64,000 bases of DNA from Psychrobacillus sp044762745 (lineage in GTDB: Bacteria; Bacillota; Bacilli; Bacillales_A; Planococcaceae), in assembly GCF_044762745.1 (NCBI RefSeq), contig NZ_JBIWEX010000022.1:1-64000 (forward strand), read 5' to 3'. Below are positions 8,614 through 17,643 of this stretch, in pieces. Both the position numbers and the translations under genes were made by a program. A model generated the notes under the pieces. It was not told where the DNA came from and searched no databases. It saw only the letters and a list, made by a program, of their open reading frames with translations. How positions within the stretch are numbered: the first letter of the stretch is position 1; each line of letters opens with the position of its first letter.

Positions 8614-9441
8614 TTATTTCCAGAAATTATCAAACACCGTAATCGGCATATGTCGCTTATGCATTGAGCGAATATAAAAACCTTCTATTTTTTCTTGTGA
8701 TTCATTGGAGATCATTTTACCTTCTAAATAATCATCAATTTCCTCATACGTTACACCGAGTGCCTCTTCGTCCGGAAGTGCAGGGCGACCTTCTTCTAAA
8801 TCTGCAGTTGGAACTTTTAAATATAAATGCTCCGGACATCCTAGTTGCTTAAGCAGTTGCTTTCCTTGTCTTTTATTCAAACGAAATATAGGAGCTAAAT
8901 CTACACCACCATCGCCGTATTTTGTATAAAATCCTGTAACTGCTTCTGCTGCATGATCTGTTCCAAGAACAACGCCATTATGCATTGCGGCAATTGAATA
9001 TTGAGCTTTCATACGTTCTCTTGCTTTTTCATTCCCTTTTGCAAAATCCGATAACGTAATACCCGCTTCACTAAGTGTACGTACACTTGCATCGACTGCC
9101 TCTTTTATATTAATCGTGACAGATTTAGACGGTTGGATAAAGCCTAGTGCATCTTGTCGTTCATGCTCATCAAATTGTAGTCCATATGGTAAACTTACTG
9201 TGATAAATGCATAAGTTTCTTCGCCAGCTTCCTTATTTAGCTCGTCCACTGCAAGTTGTGCAAGCTTCCCTACTAATGTAGAGTCTTGTCCTCCTGAAAT
9301 TCCAAGTACCAAACTTTTCAAAAAGCGATGCTTCTTTAAATACGCCTTCATGAAATCGATACTGGTTCGGATTTCTTCTTCTACATCAATGTTTGGTTTT
9401 ACTTTTAAAGCTTCAATAATCTTTTGTTGCATGGTTGTCAT
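8614..9441 (-). CDS. nadE: NH3-dependent NAD+ synthetase
   Basis: Amidates deamido-NAD+ with ammonia and ATP to give NAD+, the last step of NAD synthesis and salvage. 275 aa, close to the 272 aa of the B. subtilis enzyme. The pyrophosphatase loop ISGGQDSTLVGKLAQ is at about residues 48-62. The conserved GTDHAAEAVTGFYTKYGDGG and LNKRQGKQLLKQLG motifs are present. There is no glutaminase domain, so it uses free ammonia. It starts 2 nt after the pncB stop with GGAGG upstream, forming a two-gene NAD salvage operon. Confidence 0.95.
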   Translation of the reverse strand: MTTMQQKIIEALKVKPNIDVEEEIRTSIDFMKAYLKKHRFLKSLVLGISGGQDSTLVGKLAQLAVDELNKEAGEETYAFITVSLPYGLQFDEHERQDALGFIQPSKSVTINIKEAVDASVRTLSEAGITLSDFAKGNEKARERMKAQYSIAAMHNGVVLGTDHAAEAVTGFYTKYGDGGVDLAPIFRLNKRQGKQLLKQLGCPEHLYLKVPTADLEEGRPALPDEEALGVTYEEIDDYLEGKMISNESQEKIEGFYIRSMHKRHMPITVFDNFWK

Positions 9442-9443
9442 TA

Positions 9444-10925
9444 TTATTGGCCTCCATTTTGCGCAATAAGATTGTGCTCCATTTCTTTTACTTCCTGAAT
9501 GTTACGCATTTTATTGTCCCAACACTTTTGGCTTAAATCGACTGGATATTCCTCCGGGTTTAGCGAACGTTTATATTCGTCCCAAAGTAGATCTAAATTA
9601 GTGTGTGCATAGTCGCGCACTTCTCGCAAATCTGGAATTTTATACGTAACTTGTCCACCTTCAATAACCTTTACATGTAATTCTTTCGCTTCGAAGTTTG
9701 TCACAAATTTGGATACAAACGTGTGCACTGGATGGAACATTTTCAAGCGTTTTTCATGCGTTGGATCTTCGTCATGCATTGCAATATAATCGCCTTCTGC
9801 CTTTCCGTTTTCTCTATCAATAATTCGGAACAGCTTTTTTTGACCAGGTGTAGTTACTTTTTCTGTTGTAGAAGAAATTTTAATCGTGTCTTGCATCTTA
9901 CCATCTTCATCTTCAATAGAGACGATTTTATATACCGCTCCAAGCGCTGGTTGGTCGTAACCCGTTATAAGCTTTGTACCAATACCCCAGCTATCTACTT
10001 TTGCCCCTTGAGCCTTTAAGTTTAAAATTGTATATTCATCTAAATCATTTGAAACGATAATTTTAACATTTGTAAATCCAGCTGCATCTAGCATCTTTCT
10101 AGCTTCTTTCGATAGAAAAGCGATATCCCCGGAATCTAAACGAATACCGATAAAATTGATTTTGTCACCAAGTTCTTTTGCCACTTTGATCGCAGTAGGG
10201 ACACCCGTTTTTAATGTGTTATACGTATCCACTAAAAAAACACAGTCTTTATGACGTTTGGCATACGAGTGGAAGGCTTCGTATTCACTTTTATATGCTT
10301 GCACTAAAGAATGAGCATGTGTTCCAGACACAGGAATACCAAACATTTTACCAGCACGTACATTACTAGTAGATTCGATTCCACCTATATAGGCTGCGCG
10401 AGTTCCCCAAATAGCCGCATCCATCTCTTGTGCACGTCTTGATCCAAACTCCATTGCAATTTCATCTTTCACTACTTGTTTAATACGAGAACCTTTTGTA
10501 GCGATAAGCGTTTGGTAATTTACAATATTTAAGAGTGCAGTTTCCACAAGCTGCGCTTCTACTAATGTCGATTCAATCCGCATGATTGGCTCATTCGGAA
10601 ACACAAGCTCCCCTTCCAGCATTGAGTAGACATCACCCGTAAAACGAACTGTCCGTAAATAGTCAATAAAATCTTCCTTGTAACCGAGCTCGTTTTGTAA
10701 ATAATCTAAGTCACTTTCCGAAAAATGAAAATCACGTAAATAATCAAGACATCTTTCAAGTCCAGCAAAAATTGCATAACCATTTCCAAAAGGTAGCTTT
10801 CGGAAAAACAATTCAAATACTGCTTTTCTTTCATGCATATTATCTGCCCAATAAGATTCTGACATATTGATTTGATATAAATCAGTATGTAAAGCTAAAC
10901 CGTCGTCTGGATAATTTTTTTCCAT
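9444..10925 (-). CDS. pncB: Nicotinate phosphoribosyltransferase
   Basis: Makes nicotinate mononucleotide from nicotinate and PRPP, the entry step of the Preiss-Handler salvage pathway completed by the adjacent nadE. The start GLALHTDLYQINMSESYW, the central EFGSRRAQEMDAAIWGTRAA and SGTHAHSLVQAY (phosphoacceptor His) and IRLDSGDIAFLSKEARK are family hallmarks. A longer frame opens at 10955, but AAGGGG lies 6 nt before the ATG at 10925, giving 493 aa. The last 2 nt before nadE make this an operon. Confidence 0.94.
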   Translation of the reverse strand: MEKNYPDDGLALHTDLYQINMSESYWADNMHERKAVFELFFRKLPFGNGYAIFAGLERCLDYLRDFHFSESDLDYLQNELGYKEDFIDYLRTVRFTGDVYSMLEGELVFPNEPIMRIESTLVEAQLVETALLNIVNYQTLIATKGSRIKQVVKDEIAMEFGSRRAQEMDAAIWGTRAAYIGGIESTSNVRAGKMFGIPVSGTHAHSLVQAYKSEYEAFHSYAKRHKDCVFLVDTYNTLKTGVPTAIKVAKELGDKINFIGIRLDSGDIAFLSKEARKMLDAAGFTNVKIIVSNDLDEYTILNLKAQGAKVDSWGIGTKLITGYDQPALGAVYKIVSIEDEDGKMQDTIKISSTTEKVTTPGQKKLFRIIDRENGKAEGDYIAMHDEDPTHEKRLKMFHPVHTFVSKFVTNFEAKELHVKVIEGGQVTYKIPDLREVRDYAHTNLDLLWDEYKRSLNPEEYPVDLSQKCWDNKMRNIQEVKEMEHNLIAQNGGQ

Positions 10926-11026
10926 AATGATCCCCTTCTCCATAACTTCTAACACTAATGATTGAATCTAGTATACACTATTTCCCCTTTTTCTTGGATA
11001 AATAAACCGAAGCTATCCTTCAAAAA

Positions 11027-11416
11027 ATAGGGATAATGCGTCTTAAGGAGATTACAGCTAGGATTTTCGCGGGGTGAGCGATAAGCCATCACCGACGCTT
11101 ACGCTTACGCGTACGCCTGCGATGTCTTATCTGTCTCACTAAGGAACAAAGGCTAAGAGCGCCACATCGTGTGGCAACGCCTTCGTGACCAACATCCTGT
11201 TGGCCTCCGCCGAAGTCGCCACCCTTCCGCTCCAATCCAAGAAAATTACTAGCTAATCAGTTTCGAATTTTACAGTATATGGTTGAACGAGACAAAATTC
11301 ACTGCGAACGTGACAAACTAGCCTTCGAATACGACAAAGACTACCCCGAGCGCGCCAAAAGGACCGCTCAACACGACAAACCCGAAGATCCTATCCCCAA
11401 GACGCATTATCCCTAT
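11027..11416. repeat. Non-coding repeat element, copy 1, with perfect 16-bp terminal inverted repeats
   Basis: The element is bounded by ATAGGGATAATGCGTC (11027-11042) and its exact reverse complement (11401-11416). The core (about 11043-11245) holds nested inverted repeats (GCCACATCGTGTGGC, CCAACATCCTGTTGG) and matches 20045-20299 in the opposite orientation. The distal part is a phased array annotated separately. No coding potential is supported. The structure resembles a MITE or other non-autonomous repeat. No target duplication was identified. Confidence 0.75.
11286..11390. repeat. 21-bp phased array A1 (GACAAA anchors)
   Basis: GACAAA (GCCAAA once) begins at 11291, 11312, 11333, 11354 and 11375, an exact 21-bp spacing over five units. 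The intervening 15 nt are largely unique, with a weak GCGAACG before some anchors. It lies inside repeat element copy 1. Confidence 0.8.
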
Positions 11417-11475
11417 ATTCTCTATCAATACCGTATATAGTTATATATTTGATAAGCGCTAAATCATCATAAATA

Positions 11476-11503
11476 AACCAGCCATCTCGAATGATGACTG
11501 GTT
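11476..11503 (-). terminator. Terminator after first PQQ dehydrogenase gene
   Basis: AACCAGCCAT / ATGACTGGTT pair (with one G·T) around an 8-nt loop. On the minus strand TTATTTAT follows, 14 nt beyond the stop codon. Confidence 0.65.
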
Positions 11504-11516
11504 ACATTTTGAATAA

Positions 11517-13724
11517 TTACTTTTTCCCTAAAGGAGAAACGACAGTTACTATATAATCAGCAACGGCTTGGATCTCCTCATCACTTAAAACGCCTTTAAA
11601 TGCAGGCATACCATTTTTACCGTTTGTGATACGATCAATAACATCTGCTGAACTAGCAGCTATTTTACTATTTTGTAAGTTCGGACCGTTATGCCCGTTT
11701 GCTCCTTGATCTCCGTGACAAGCTATACAACTATTTGTATAAGTCTCGAGACCAATATTTGCACTCACTGTTTCACCTTCTACTGGCTTGTCAGAAGAAG
11801 TCGTAGCTTTTTCAGCAGCAGATAAAGATGCATCAATTACTTGACCTTCTGGAAAAGTTCCACCTAATTTAAACACGTACACTTTGTCGCCGTGTTTAGA
11901 GCCTGCAAGTGCATTACCCGCAGCATAGATAGCAATATATTGTTCTCCGTCAATTTCATATGTGATAGACGGAGCGTTTGCACCTGCATCCATCATGTAT
12001 TCCCATACTTGATCTCCAGTTTTCGCATCAAATGCAATTAGTCGACCATCGTTATGACCTACAAATACAAGATTACCTTTAGTTGTTAATACACCACTAT
12101 AAGCAACTGTATCCCAGTTTTTTTGCCATACAATTTTATTTGTTTTTACATCAAGAGCTGTTACAGTTCCACGTTGAGGAGCATTAGACACTGGTGCCAT
12201 AATACTACCGACATATATAGATCCTTCCTCAAAAGCATCTTCATCTTCTCTTGAAAAAGCCATATATGTGTCATTTCCTAATACATAGTAAAGTTCTGTA
12301 TCAGGGTTATACGCTGATGGTGGCCAGTTTGCTCCACCTTGAGGACCTGGTTTTAATGTAATTGGTTCATCCCAGAAAGGAGTGAAAATATTTCCAATTT
12401 GTCCTTCAAACGTACCTTCTAAATCACGATCTACGTCCTCCTGTGTTACTTCTTGAGGAACAAATGCATCCCCAATTGGGAATGGTTGAGTTGCAGCTGT
12501 TTTTTGTTCAGCTAATTGAGGTACAGGCTTTTCTTCAATTCCTACCAACGGAGTTCCATCTGTACGATCTAAGAAATAAACCCATCCAGTTTTACCTGCT
12601 TGTCCAAGACCTTTACGCATTTTTCCATCCATCTCTACATCATACAAAATAACTGGGTTCGCAGGGTCCATATCCCAAATGTCATGATGTACTTCTTGGA
12701 AATGCCATACGTAATCTCCATTTTCAGCATTCAAAGCTACTACAGAGTTATTGTATAAGTTATCACCTTCACGGTTACTACCGTCTAAGTCAGGCGCTGC
12801 ATTTCCTGTAGCGAAGTAAATATACCCTAACTCTGGATCAACTGCAGGTGTATTCCAAACTGGCGCTCCACCTGTTTTCCAAGCATTCGTATCGGATGGC
12901 CAAGAATCTCCATCAACATCGCCAGGAGACGGTATTGTATAGAAACGCCAAACTTCTTTACCATATTCTGAATCATAAGCCATTACACGACCACGAATAC
13001 CATATTCGCCACCTGCTACACCAGTATAAACTTTACCGTTATAGTATAATGGTGCACTTGTTATCGTGTAACCTTCTTGCCATTCTGCTACTTTTGTATC
13101 CCATAATAATTCACCTGTTTTTTGATCAAGTGCAATTAATTTTGCATCTAATAATCCCGCATACACTTTACCGTCGCCTACTGCAAGACCACGTGTTGTC
13201 CATCCACAACATACTGTATCCATGGATTGGTCAATATCAGGATGGTAAGCCCATATTTTCTCACCTGTTTTAGCATCTAGTGCGAAAATATCATTTTCTC
13301 CTGTTGTAACATACATTACACCATCAACTACTAATGGTGTAGCTTCACCAGAGTATTTAGTTCCTCCACCGGAACCAAGACTAGCTACCCAAGTCGGTTT
13401 TAAATCTCCAATGTTTTCTGATGTAATTTGATTTAATTGAGAATAACGTCTGTTATAGTAATCCCCACCGTATGTAGTCCATTCTTTTGAAGCGTACTCA
13501 ACTTTTATATCCGGATTAGCTGGACTAGGTGCAACTTTTCCTTCCGGTTTTGTCGTATTTTCGGCTGTTTCATCTTTTGTTACTTCACTAGCATCAGACA
13601 CACCAGTATCGGTAACTTCTTCTTGTCCTTTATCAGCTATTAACCAAAGACCAAATAGGACTACAATCGCAATTATTACTCCGACAAAAATTTGCTTACC
13701 TACCGAACTATCATTCTTTCGCAT
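11517..13724 (-). CDS. Membrane-anchored PQQ alcohol dehydrogenase with C-terminal cytochrome c, predicted lanthanide type
   Basis: 735 aa. A transmembrane anchor at residues 12-30 places the enzyme outside the membrane. An eight-bladed quinoprotein propeller follows, with the vicinal Cys172-Cys173 (DTVCCGW), Glu240 (GGEYGIRG), Asn308 (ATGN) and catalytic Asp351 in HHDIWDMD. Residue 353 is a second Asp. In this family Asp two residues after the catalytic Asp binds lanthanide (XoxF, ExaF, PedH), while calcium enzymes have Ala or Ser. The C-terminal domain has the haem motif CIACH (666-670) and a probable Met706 ligand. Substrates are presumably primary alcohols or aldehydes. GAGGGGG precedes ATG-ATG; 13724 is chosen over 13751. 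No PQQ biosynthesis genes are in the window. The downstream gene at 13911 is a close paralogue. Confidence 0.88.
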   Translation of the reverse strand: MRKNDSSVGKQIFVGVIIAIVVLFGLWLIADKGQEEVTDTGVSDASEVTKDETAENTTKPEGKVAPSPANPDIKVEYASKEWTTYGGDYYNRRYSQLNQITSENIGDLKPTWVASLGSGGGTKYSGEATPLVVDGVMYVTTGENDIFALDAKTGEKIWAYHPDIDQSMDTVCCGWTTRGLAVGDGKVYAGLLDAKLIALDQKTGELLWDTKVAEWQEGYTITSAPLYYNGKVYTGVAGGEYGIRGRVMAYDSEYGKEVWRFYTIPSPGDVDGDSWPSDTNAWKTGGAPVWNTPAVDPELGYIYFATGNAAPDLDGSNREGDNLYNNSVVALNAENGDYVWHFQEVHHDIWDMDPANPVILYDVEMDGKMRKGLGQAGKTGWVYFLDRTDGTPLVGIEEKPVPQLAEQKTAATQPFPIGDAFVPQEVTQEDVDRDLEGTFEGQIGNIFTPFWDEPITLKPGPQGGANWPPSAYNPDTELYYVLGNDTYMAFSREDEDAFEEGSIYVGSIMAPVSNAPQRGTVTALDVKTNKIVWQKNWDTVAYSGVLTTKGNLVFVGHNDGRLIAFDAKTGDQVWEYMMDAGANAPSITYEIDGEQYIAIYAAGNALAGSKHGDKVYVFKLGGTFPEGQVIDASLSAAEKATTSSDKPVEGETVSANIGLETYTNSCIACHGDQGANGHNGPNLQNSKIAASSADVIDRITNGKNGMPAFKGVLSDEEIQAVADYIVTVVSPLGKK

Positions 13725-13865
13725 CATACTTCCCCCTCTTTTATTAATCATTTAGACTTATTGCAGTATCAGTATACTCCTGCTTTTTTACTAAAACAAT
13801 AGATTTTATTACGAATTAAAGATAAATGTAACGTTTTCAAAGAAAATAAACAAAAACAAAAAAAC

Positions 13866-13892
13866 TGTCCAAGATGTTTAATTTCTTGGACA
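13866..13892 (-). terminator. Terminator after second PQQ dehydrogenase gene
   Basis: TGTCCAAGA / TCTTGGACA, a perfect 9-bp stem with a 9-nt loop, followed by CAGTTTTTTTG on the minus strand. It separates the two paralogues into independent units. Confidence 0.85.
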
Positions 13893-13910
13893 ATTCTGTT
13901 ATTTAAAAAA

Positions 13911-16124
13911 CTATTTATCTAATGGAGAAATGACCGTTACGATATAATTAGCAACAGCTTCGATCTCTTCTTGTGTTAGCGTATCTTTAAATGATGGCAT
14001 GGAAGCACCTCCGTTTATCAAACGTTCAATGACTTCTTCTTTGCTTTCGGCAACTTTACTAATTTGTAAGTTCGGGCCATTATGCCCATTTGCTCCTTGA
14101 TCACCATGACAAGCAATACAACTATTTTTGTAAATTGCTAGACCAGCATCAACACTACTTACTGTTTCACCTTCTGTAGGTTCATCGGTAGTGTTCTCGT
14201 TAACTTTGTCTTTCACCGAAGCATCAATCACTTGACCTGCAGGTAGAGTTCCCCCTAGCTTAAATGTATAAATTTTATCGCCATGCTTCGAACCTGCAAG
14301 TGCGTTACCTGCTGCATAGATGGAAATGTATTGCTCTCCATCAATTTCATACGTCACTGAAGGAGCATTCGCACCTGCATCCATCATGTATTCCCAAACT
14401 TGGCCTCCTGTTTTTGCATTGTATGCAATTAGACGACCATCATTGTGTCCTACAAAAACAAGATTTCCTGCTGTTGTTAAAACACCACTGTATGCAATGG
14501 AATCCCAATTATGTTGCCAAGCAATTTTATTCGTTTTTACATCAATTGCAGTAACTGTTCCTCTTGCTGGTGCATCAAGTACTGGACCAAAAATACTTCC
14601 TAAATACATGTCGCCTTCTGAGAACTCATTTAGTTCATTTCTTTCAAATGAGAAGTAATTATCTGCACCTAATACATAGTAATATTCAGTTTCTGGATTG
14701 TATGCAGAAGGTGGCCAGTTTGCCCCACCGAATGTTCCTGGTTTAAGGGTGATTGGAACATCCCAAAACGGTGTAAAAATATCTCCAATTTCACCAGTAA
14801 AATCAGGTCCCAAATCTTTTTTCACATCTTCTTCTGTTACTCCTTGTGGAACAAATGCATCACCGATTGGAAATGGTTGAGTTGCAGCAGTTTTTTGTTC
14901 TGCCAATTGCGGAACTGGCTTTTCATCAATTCCTACAAGAGGAGTTCCATCCGTACGGTCTAAGAAATAAATCCAACCAGTTTTACCAGCTTGGCCGAGA
15001 CCCTTGCGCATTTTCCCATCCATGTCAACATCGTATAAAATAACTGGGTTTGCAGGGTCCATATCCCAAATATCATGATGTACCTCTTGGAAATGCCATA
15101 CATAATCCCCATTCTCAGCATTCAATGCTACTACGGAGTTATTATATAGATTATCCCCTTCACGGTTACTACCATCTATGTCTGGTGCTGCATTACCTGT
15201 TGCAAAATATATATAACCAAGTTCCGGATCTACTGCTGGCGTATTCCATACTGGAGCACCGCCTGTTATCCAAGCATTATTATCCGACGGCCATGTATCG
15301 CCATGAATGTCAGCAGGGCCAGGAATTGTATAGAATCGCCAAACTTCATATCCTAAATCCGAATTATACGCCATCACGCGACCACGAATGCCATATTCCC
15401 CTCCTGACACACCAGTATATACTTTACCGTTATAGTATAATGGTGCACTCGTTACAGTGTAACCTTCTTCCCATTCTGCTACTTTTGTTTCCCATAATAA
15501 TTCACCCGTTTTTTGATCAAGGGCGATTAAGCGAGCATCGAGTAGTCCTGCATATACTTTACCGTCGCCAACTGCGACACCTCTTGATGTCCAACCACAA
15601 CATACTGTATCCATCTCTTGTGGAATCTCAGGTGTATATGCCCAAATCTGTTCACCTGTTTTAGCGTCAATTGCAAATATGTCATTTGCACCTGTAGTAA
15701 TATACATAATACCGTCCGCTACAATTGGAGTAGCTTCACCAGAATGTTTTCCTTCTGCACCAGAACCTAGACTAGTAACCCAAGTAGTTTTTAAGTCTCC
15801 TATGTTTTCAGATGTAATTTGATTCAAAGTGGAATAACGTCTGTTGAAATAATCGCCACCATGAATTGCCCAATCTTTTGAAGCATATTCCACTTTTATA
15901 TTAGGATTGGCAGGGCTAGGTGCTACCTTGTCCTCTACATTAACTTCTACCTCAACTTCCGCCTCATTCTTCACCTCTGTTCCTTCTTTTACAGTTATTG
16001 TAGCGAATTCGGATACTCCTTTTTGTTCTTTATCAGCAAATATATAAAGAACAAGAATCGTTACTAGAGCAATAATAATTCCGATAAAAATTTTTGCCCA
16101 TACAGGTATGTGCTCATCTCTCAT
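13911..16124 (-). CDS. Second PQQ alcohol dehydrogenase-cytochrome c fusion, predicted lanthanide type
   Basis: 737 aa, co-linear and highly similar to the gene at 11517 across the propeller and haem domain. They differ mainly in the linker after the membrane anchor (here Glu/Val-rich, KNEAEVEVEVNVEDK) and around the segment after FTPFWD. All key residues are present: adjacent Cys pair in DTVCCGW, GGEYGIRG, ATGN, HHDIWDMD with the Asp-x-Asp lanthanide signature, and CIACH. The start at 16124 is supported by GGGGAGG 6 nt upstream; an in-frame ATG at 16163 lacks this. Both genes lie on the same strand but are separated by a terminator. This looks like a recent tandem duplication with possible division by substrate or expression. 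Confidence 0.87.
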   Translation of the reverse strand: MRDEHIPVWAKIFIGIIIALVTILVLYIFADKEQKGVSEFATITVKEGTEVKNEAEVEVEVNVEDKVAPSPANPNIKVEYASKDWAIHGGDYFNRRYSTLNQITSENIGDLKTTWVTSLGSGAEGKHSGEATPIVADGIMYITTGANDIFAIDAKTGEQIWAYTPEIPQEMDTVCCGWTSRGVAVGDGKVYAGLLDARLIALDQKTGELLWETKVAEWEEGYTVTSAPLYYNGKVYTGVSGGEYGIRGRVMAYNSDLGYEVWRFYTIPGPADIHGDTWPSDNNAWITGGAPVWNTPAVDPELGYIYFATGNAAPDIDGSNREGDNLYNNSVVALNAENGDYVWHFQEVHHDIWDMDPANPVILYDVDMDGKMRKGLGQAGKTGWIYFLDRTDGTPLVGIDEKPVPQLAEQKTAATQPFPIGDAFVPQGVTEEDVKKDLGPDFTGEIGDIFTPFWDVPITLKPGTFGGANWPPSAYNPETEYYYVLGADNYFSFERNELNEFSEGDMYLGSIFGPVLDAPARGTVTAIDVKTNKIAWQHNWDSIAYSGVLTTAGNLVFVGHNDGRLIAYNAKTGGQVWEYMMDAGANAPSVTYEIDGEQYISIYAAGNALAGSKHGDKIYTFKLGGTLPAGQVIDASVKDKVNENTTDEPTEGETVSSVDAGLAIYKNSCIACHGDQGANGHNGPNLQISKVAESKEEVIERLINGGASMPSFKDTLTQEEIEAVANYIVTVISPLDK

Positions 16125-16219
16125 CTTAATCCTCCCCTTTAAACTATTAAAATACCGTTTCAATAGTTTATGTTTCGGATTATAAATAAATGATATCGCT
16201 TACATTTCGTTCAACATAA

Positions 16220-16255
16220 AAAACTGTCCGTGAGCGCTAACTCAAGAACAGTTTT
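16220..16255 (-). terminator. Terminator after the aminotransferase gene
   Basis: AAAACTGT..GAG / CTC..ACAGTTTT with a second inner stem. On the minus strand it ends in TTTTTTATG. Confidence 0.75.
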
Positions 16256-16263
16256 CGAGATGA

Positions 16264-17544
16264 TTATTTAGTTAAGTCTTGGCATCCTTGATAAATCAGA
16301 TCAAATAATTCTTCAATATCCGATTCTTCCACACATGAAAACGCCACGCGGATATCCGTTTTATTACTTGCAATAACACCTACACCATATTGATCTAATA
16401 AATGAAGGCGAAGTGTTTCTGCATCTAAATTATTTAACTTCAAGCACATGAAGTACCCTGAGTTAAATGGATAATATGTCCAGAAAGGAGCAAACTTTTC
16501 GTTTGCCAGCACTTTCTTCGTTTGAATGGCACGCCCTTGCATAATTTGAAATTTCTCTTCTTTTTCTTTTAAAAATTCTTCCGACTGTAAAGACTCCAAA
16601 AGAATTGTTTGGGAAATATGAGATCCGCTTGAAATCGTTCCACGGATAATGCCCTTCGTTTTTTGTTCTAATGCATCTAGTACATCAGGCGTTGCAGCGT
16701 AAGTTATGAAACCAACGCGTAATCCCCATACATAGTTTTCTTTAGTGGCACCGTCGATTTTCACTGGCAAAATATTTGGATGGCTTTCTGCTAATAATCC
16801 GAATAATGATTCCTTAATAGAATCTTCATAGAATAATCCAAAATAAGCATCATCTAATACTACAACTAATTTAGTACCAGAAGCTGCAATGTCTATTAAT
16901 ACTTGAACAATTTCTTGTGCTTCATTAATAGATGGTGTATAGCCAGTTGGATTGTTCGGAAAGTTTAATAAAACAATTGCTTTTTCTTTTTGCTTCGCTA
17001 ATGTCTCACGGAAAGCCTCTACGTGAAAACCATTGTATTCATTGAATAATGGAAACGTTTCGACGCGTCCGCTTCTTCTAACTTGAAATACCGTATTATA
17101 GTTACCCCAATATTGCTCCGGCGTAATAAGGACATCACCAGGATTCATAAACAAATCCGCTACAATACTTAAACCATGCGTTAATGCGCTAGTTACAATT
17201 GGCAATCCAATTGATTTGTTTTGCATAGAAGGATTATCCTTTAATAATTTTTCTTTCCAAATGGAACGTAATAATTCCTTTCCTTGTGGCGCTGCATATG
17301 GGTATATATCTTTTGGAGCGTACCCTAATTTATCTTGTATATGACGGAAATGCATTGGCTCTCCATTTTCCGTTGCGATTCCGATTGTTGCGTTAAAGCG
17401 ATGTGCTTTTTTCCCTGCTTCTGCACTTTGGCTTAATATCCCTTTTGGATAGTATAAATTTTTTCCTAGATCGGATAACATGTCAAAAATGACCGGATTT
17501 TCTTTTTGCATTTTCTCATTTAATTGCAAGGCTAAAGCATTCAT
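16264..17544 (-). CDS. Class I/II PLP-dependent aminotransferase
   Basis: 426 aa. The fold type I signature is seen in NFPNNPTGYTPSINEAQEIV, VVLDDAYFGLFYED and the PLP lysine within KIDGATKENYVWGLRVGF. The region RFNATIGIATENGEPMHFRHI and the absence of family-specific substrate motifs leave specificity open; an amino acid with an aromatic or aliphatic side chain is plausible. The ATG at 17544 has AGGT-like sequence upstream. It is a single-gene unit with its own terminator. Confidence 0.85.
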   Translation of the reverse strand: MNALALQLNEKMQKENPVIFDMLSDLGKNLYYPKGILSQSAEAGKKAHRFNATIGIATENGEPMHFRHIQDKLGYAPKDIYPYAAPQGKELLRSIWKEKLLKDNPSMQNKSIGLPIVTSALTHGLSIVADLFMNPGDVLITPEQYWGNYNTVFQVRRSGRVETFPLFNEYNGFHVEAFRETLAKQKEKAIVLLNFPNNPTGYTPSINEAQEIVQVLIDIAASGTKLVVVLDDAYFGLFYEDSIKESLFGLLAESHPNILPVKIDGATKENYVWGLRVGFITYAATPDVLDALEQKTKGIIRGTISSGSHISQTILLESLQSEEFLKEKEEKFQIMQGRAIQTKKVLANEKFAPFWTYYPFNSGYFMCLKLNNLDAETLRLHLLDQYGVGVIASNKTDIRVAFSCVEESDIEELFDLIYQGCQDLTK

Positions 17545-17643
17545 CTATTGGTACCTCCAGAAAGTTGATTTAGAAATATTGTACTCTATTTCGTTAACGT
17601 ATTGTAACTTTTCTCATAATACATTGAATATTTCACATCATTG

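Noticed and set aside
11245..11290. Gene remnant between repeat core and array A1
   Set aside because: No frame with protein-like composition; AT-rich linker only.
15050..15664. 204-codon plus-strand frame
   Set aside because: Antisense to the well-supported PQQ dehydrogenase. The same shadow appears opposite its paralogue (12848-13273). Its His/Leu-rich composition is typical of antisense frames.
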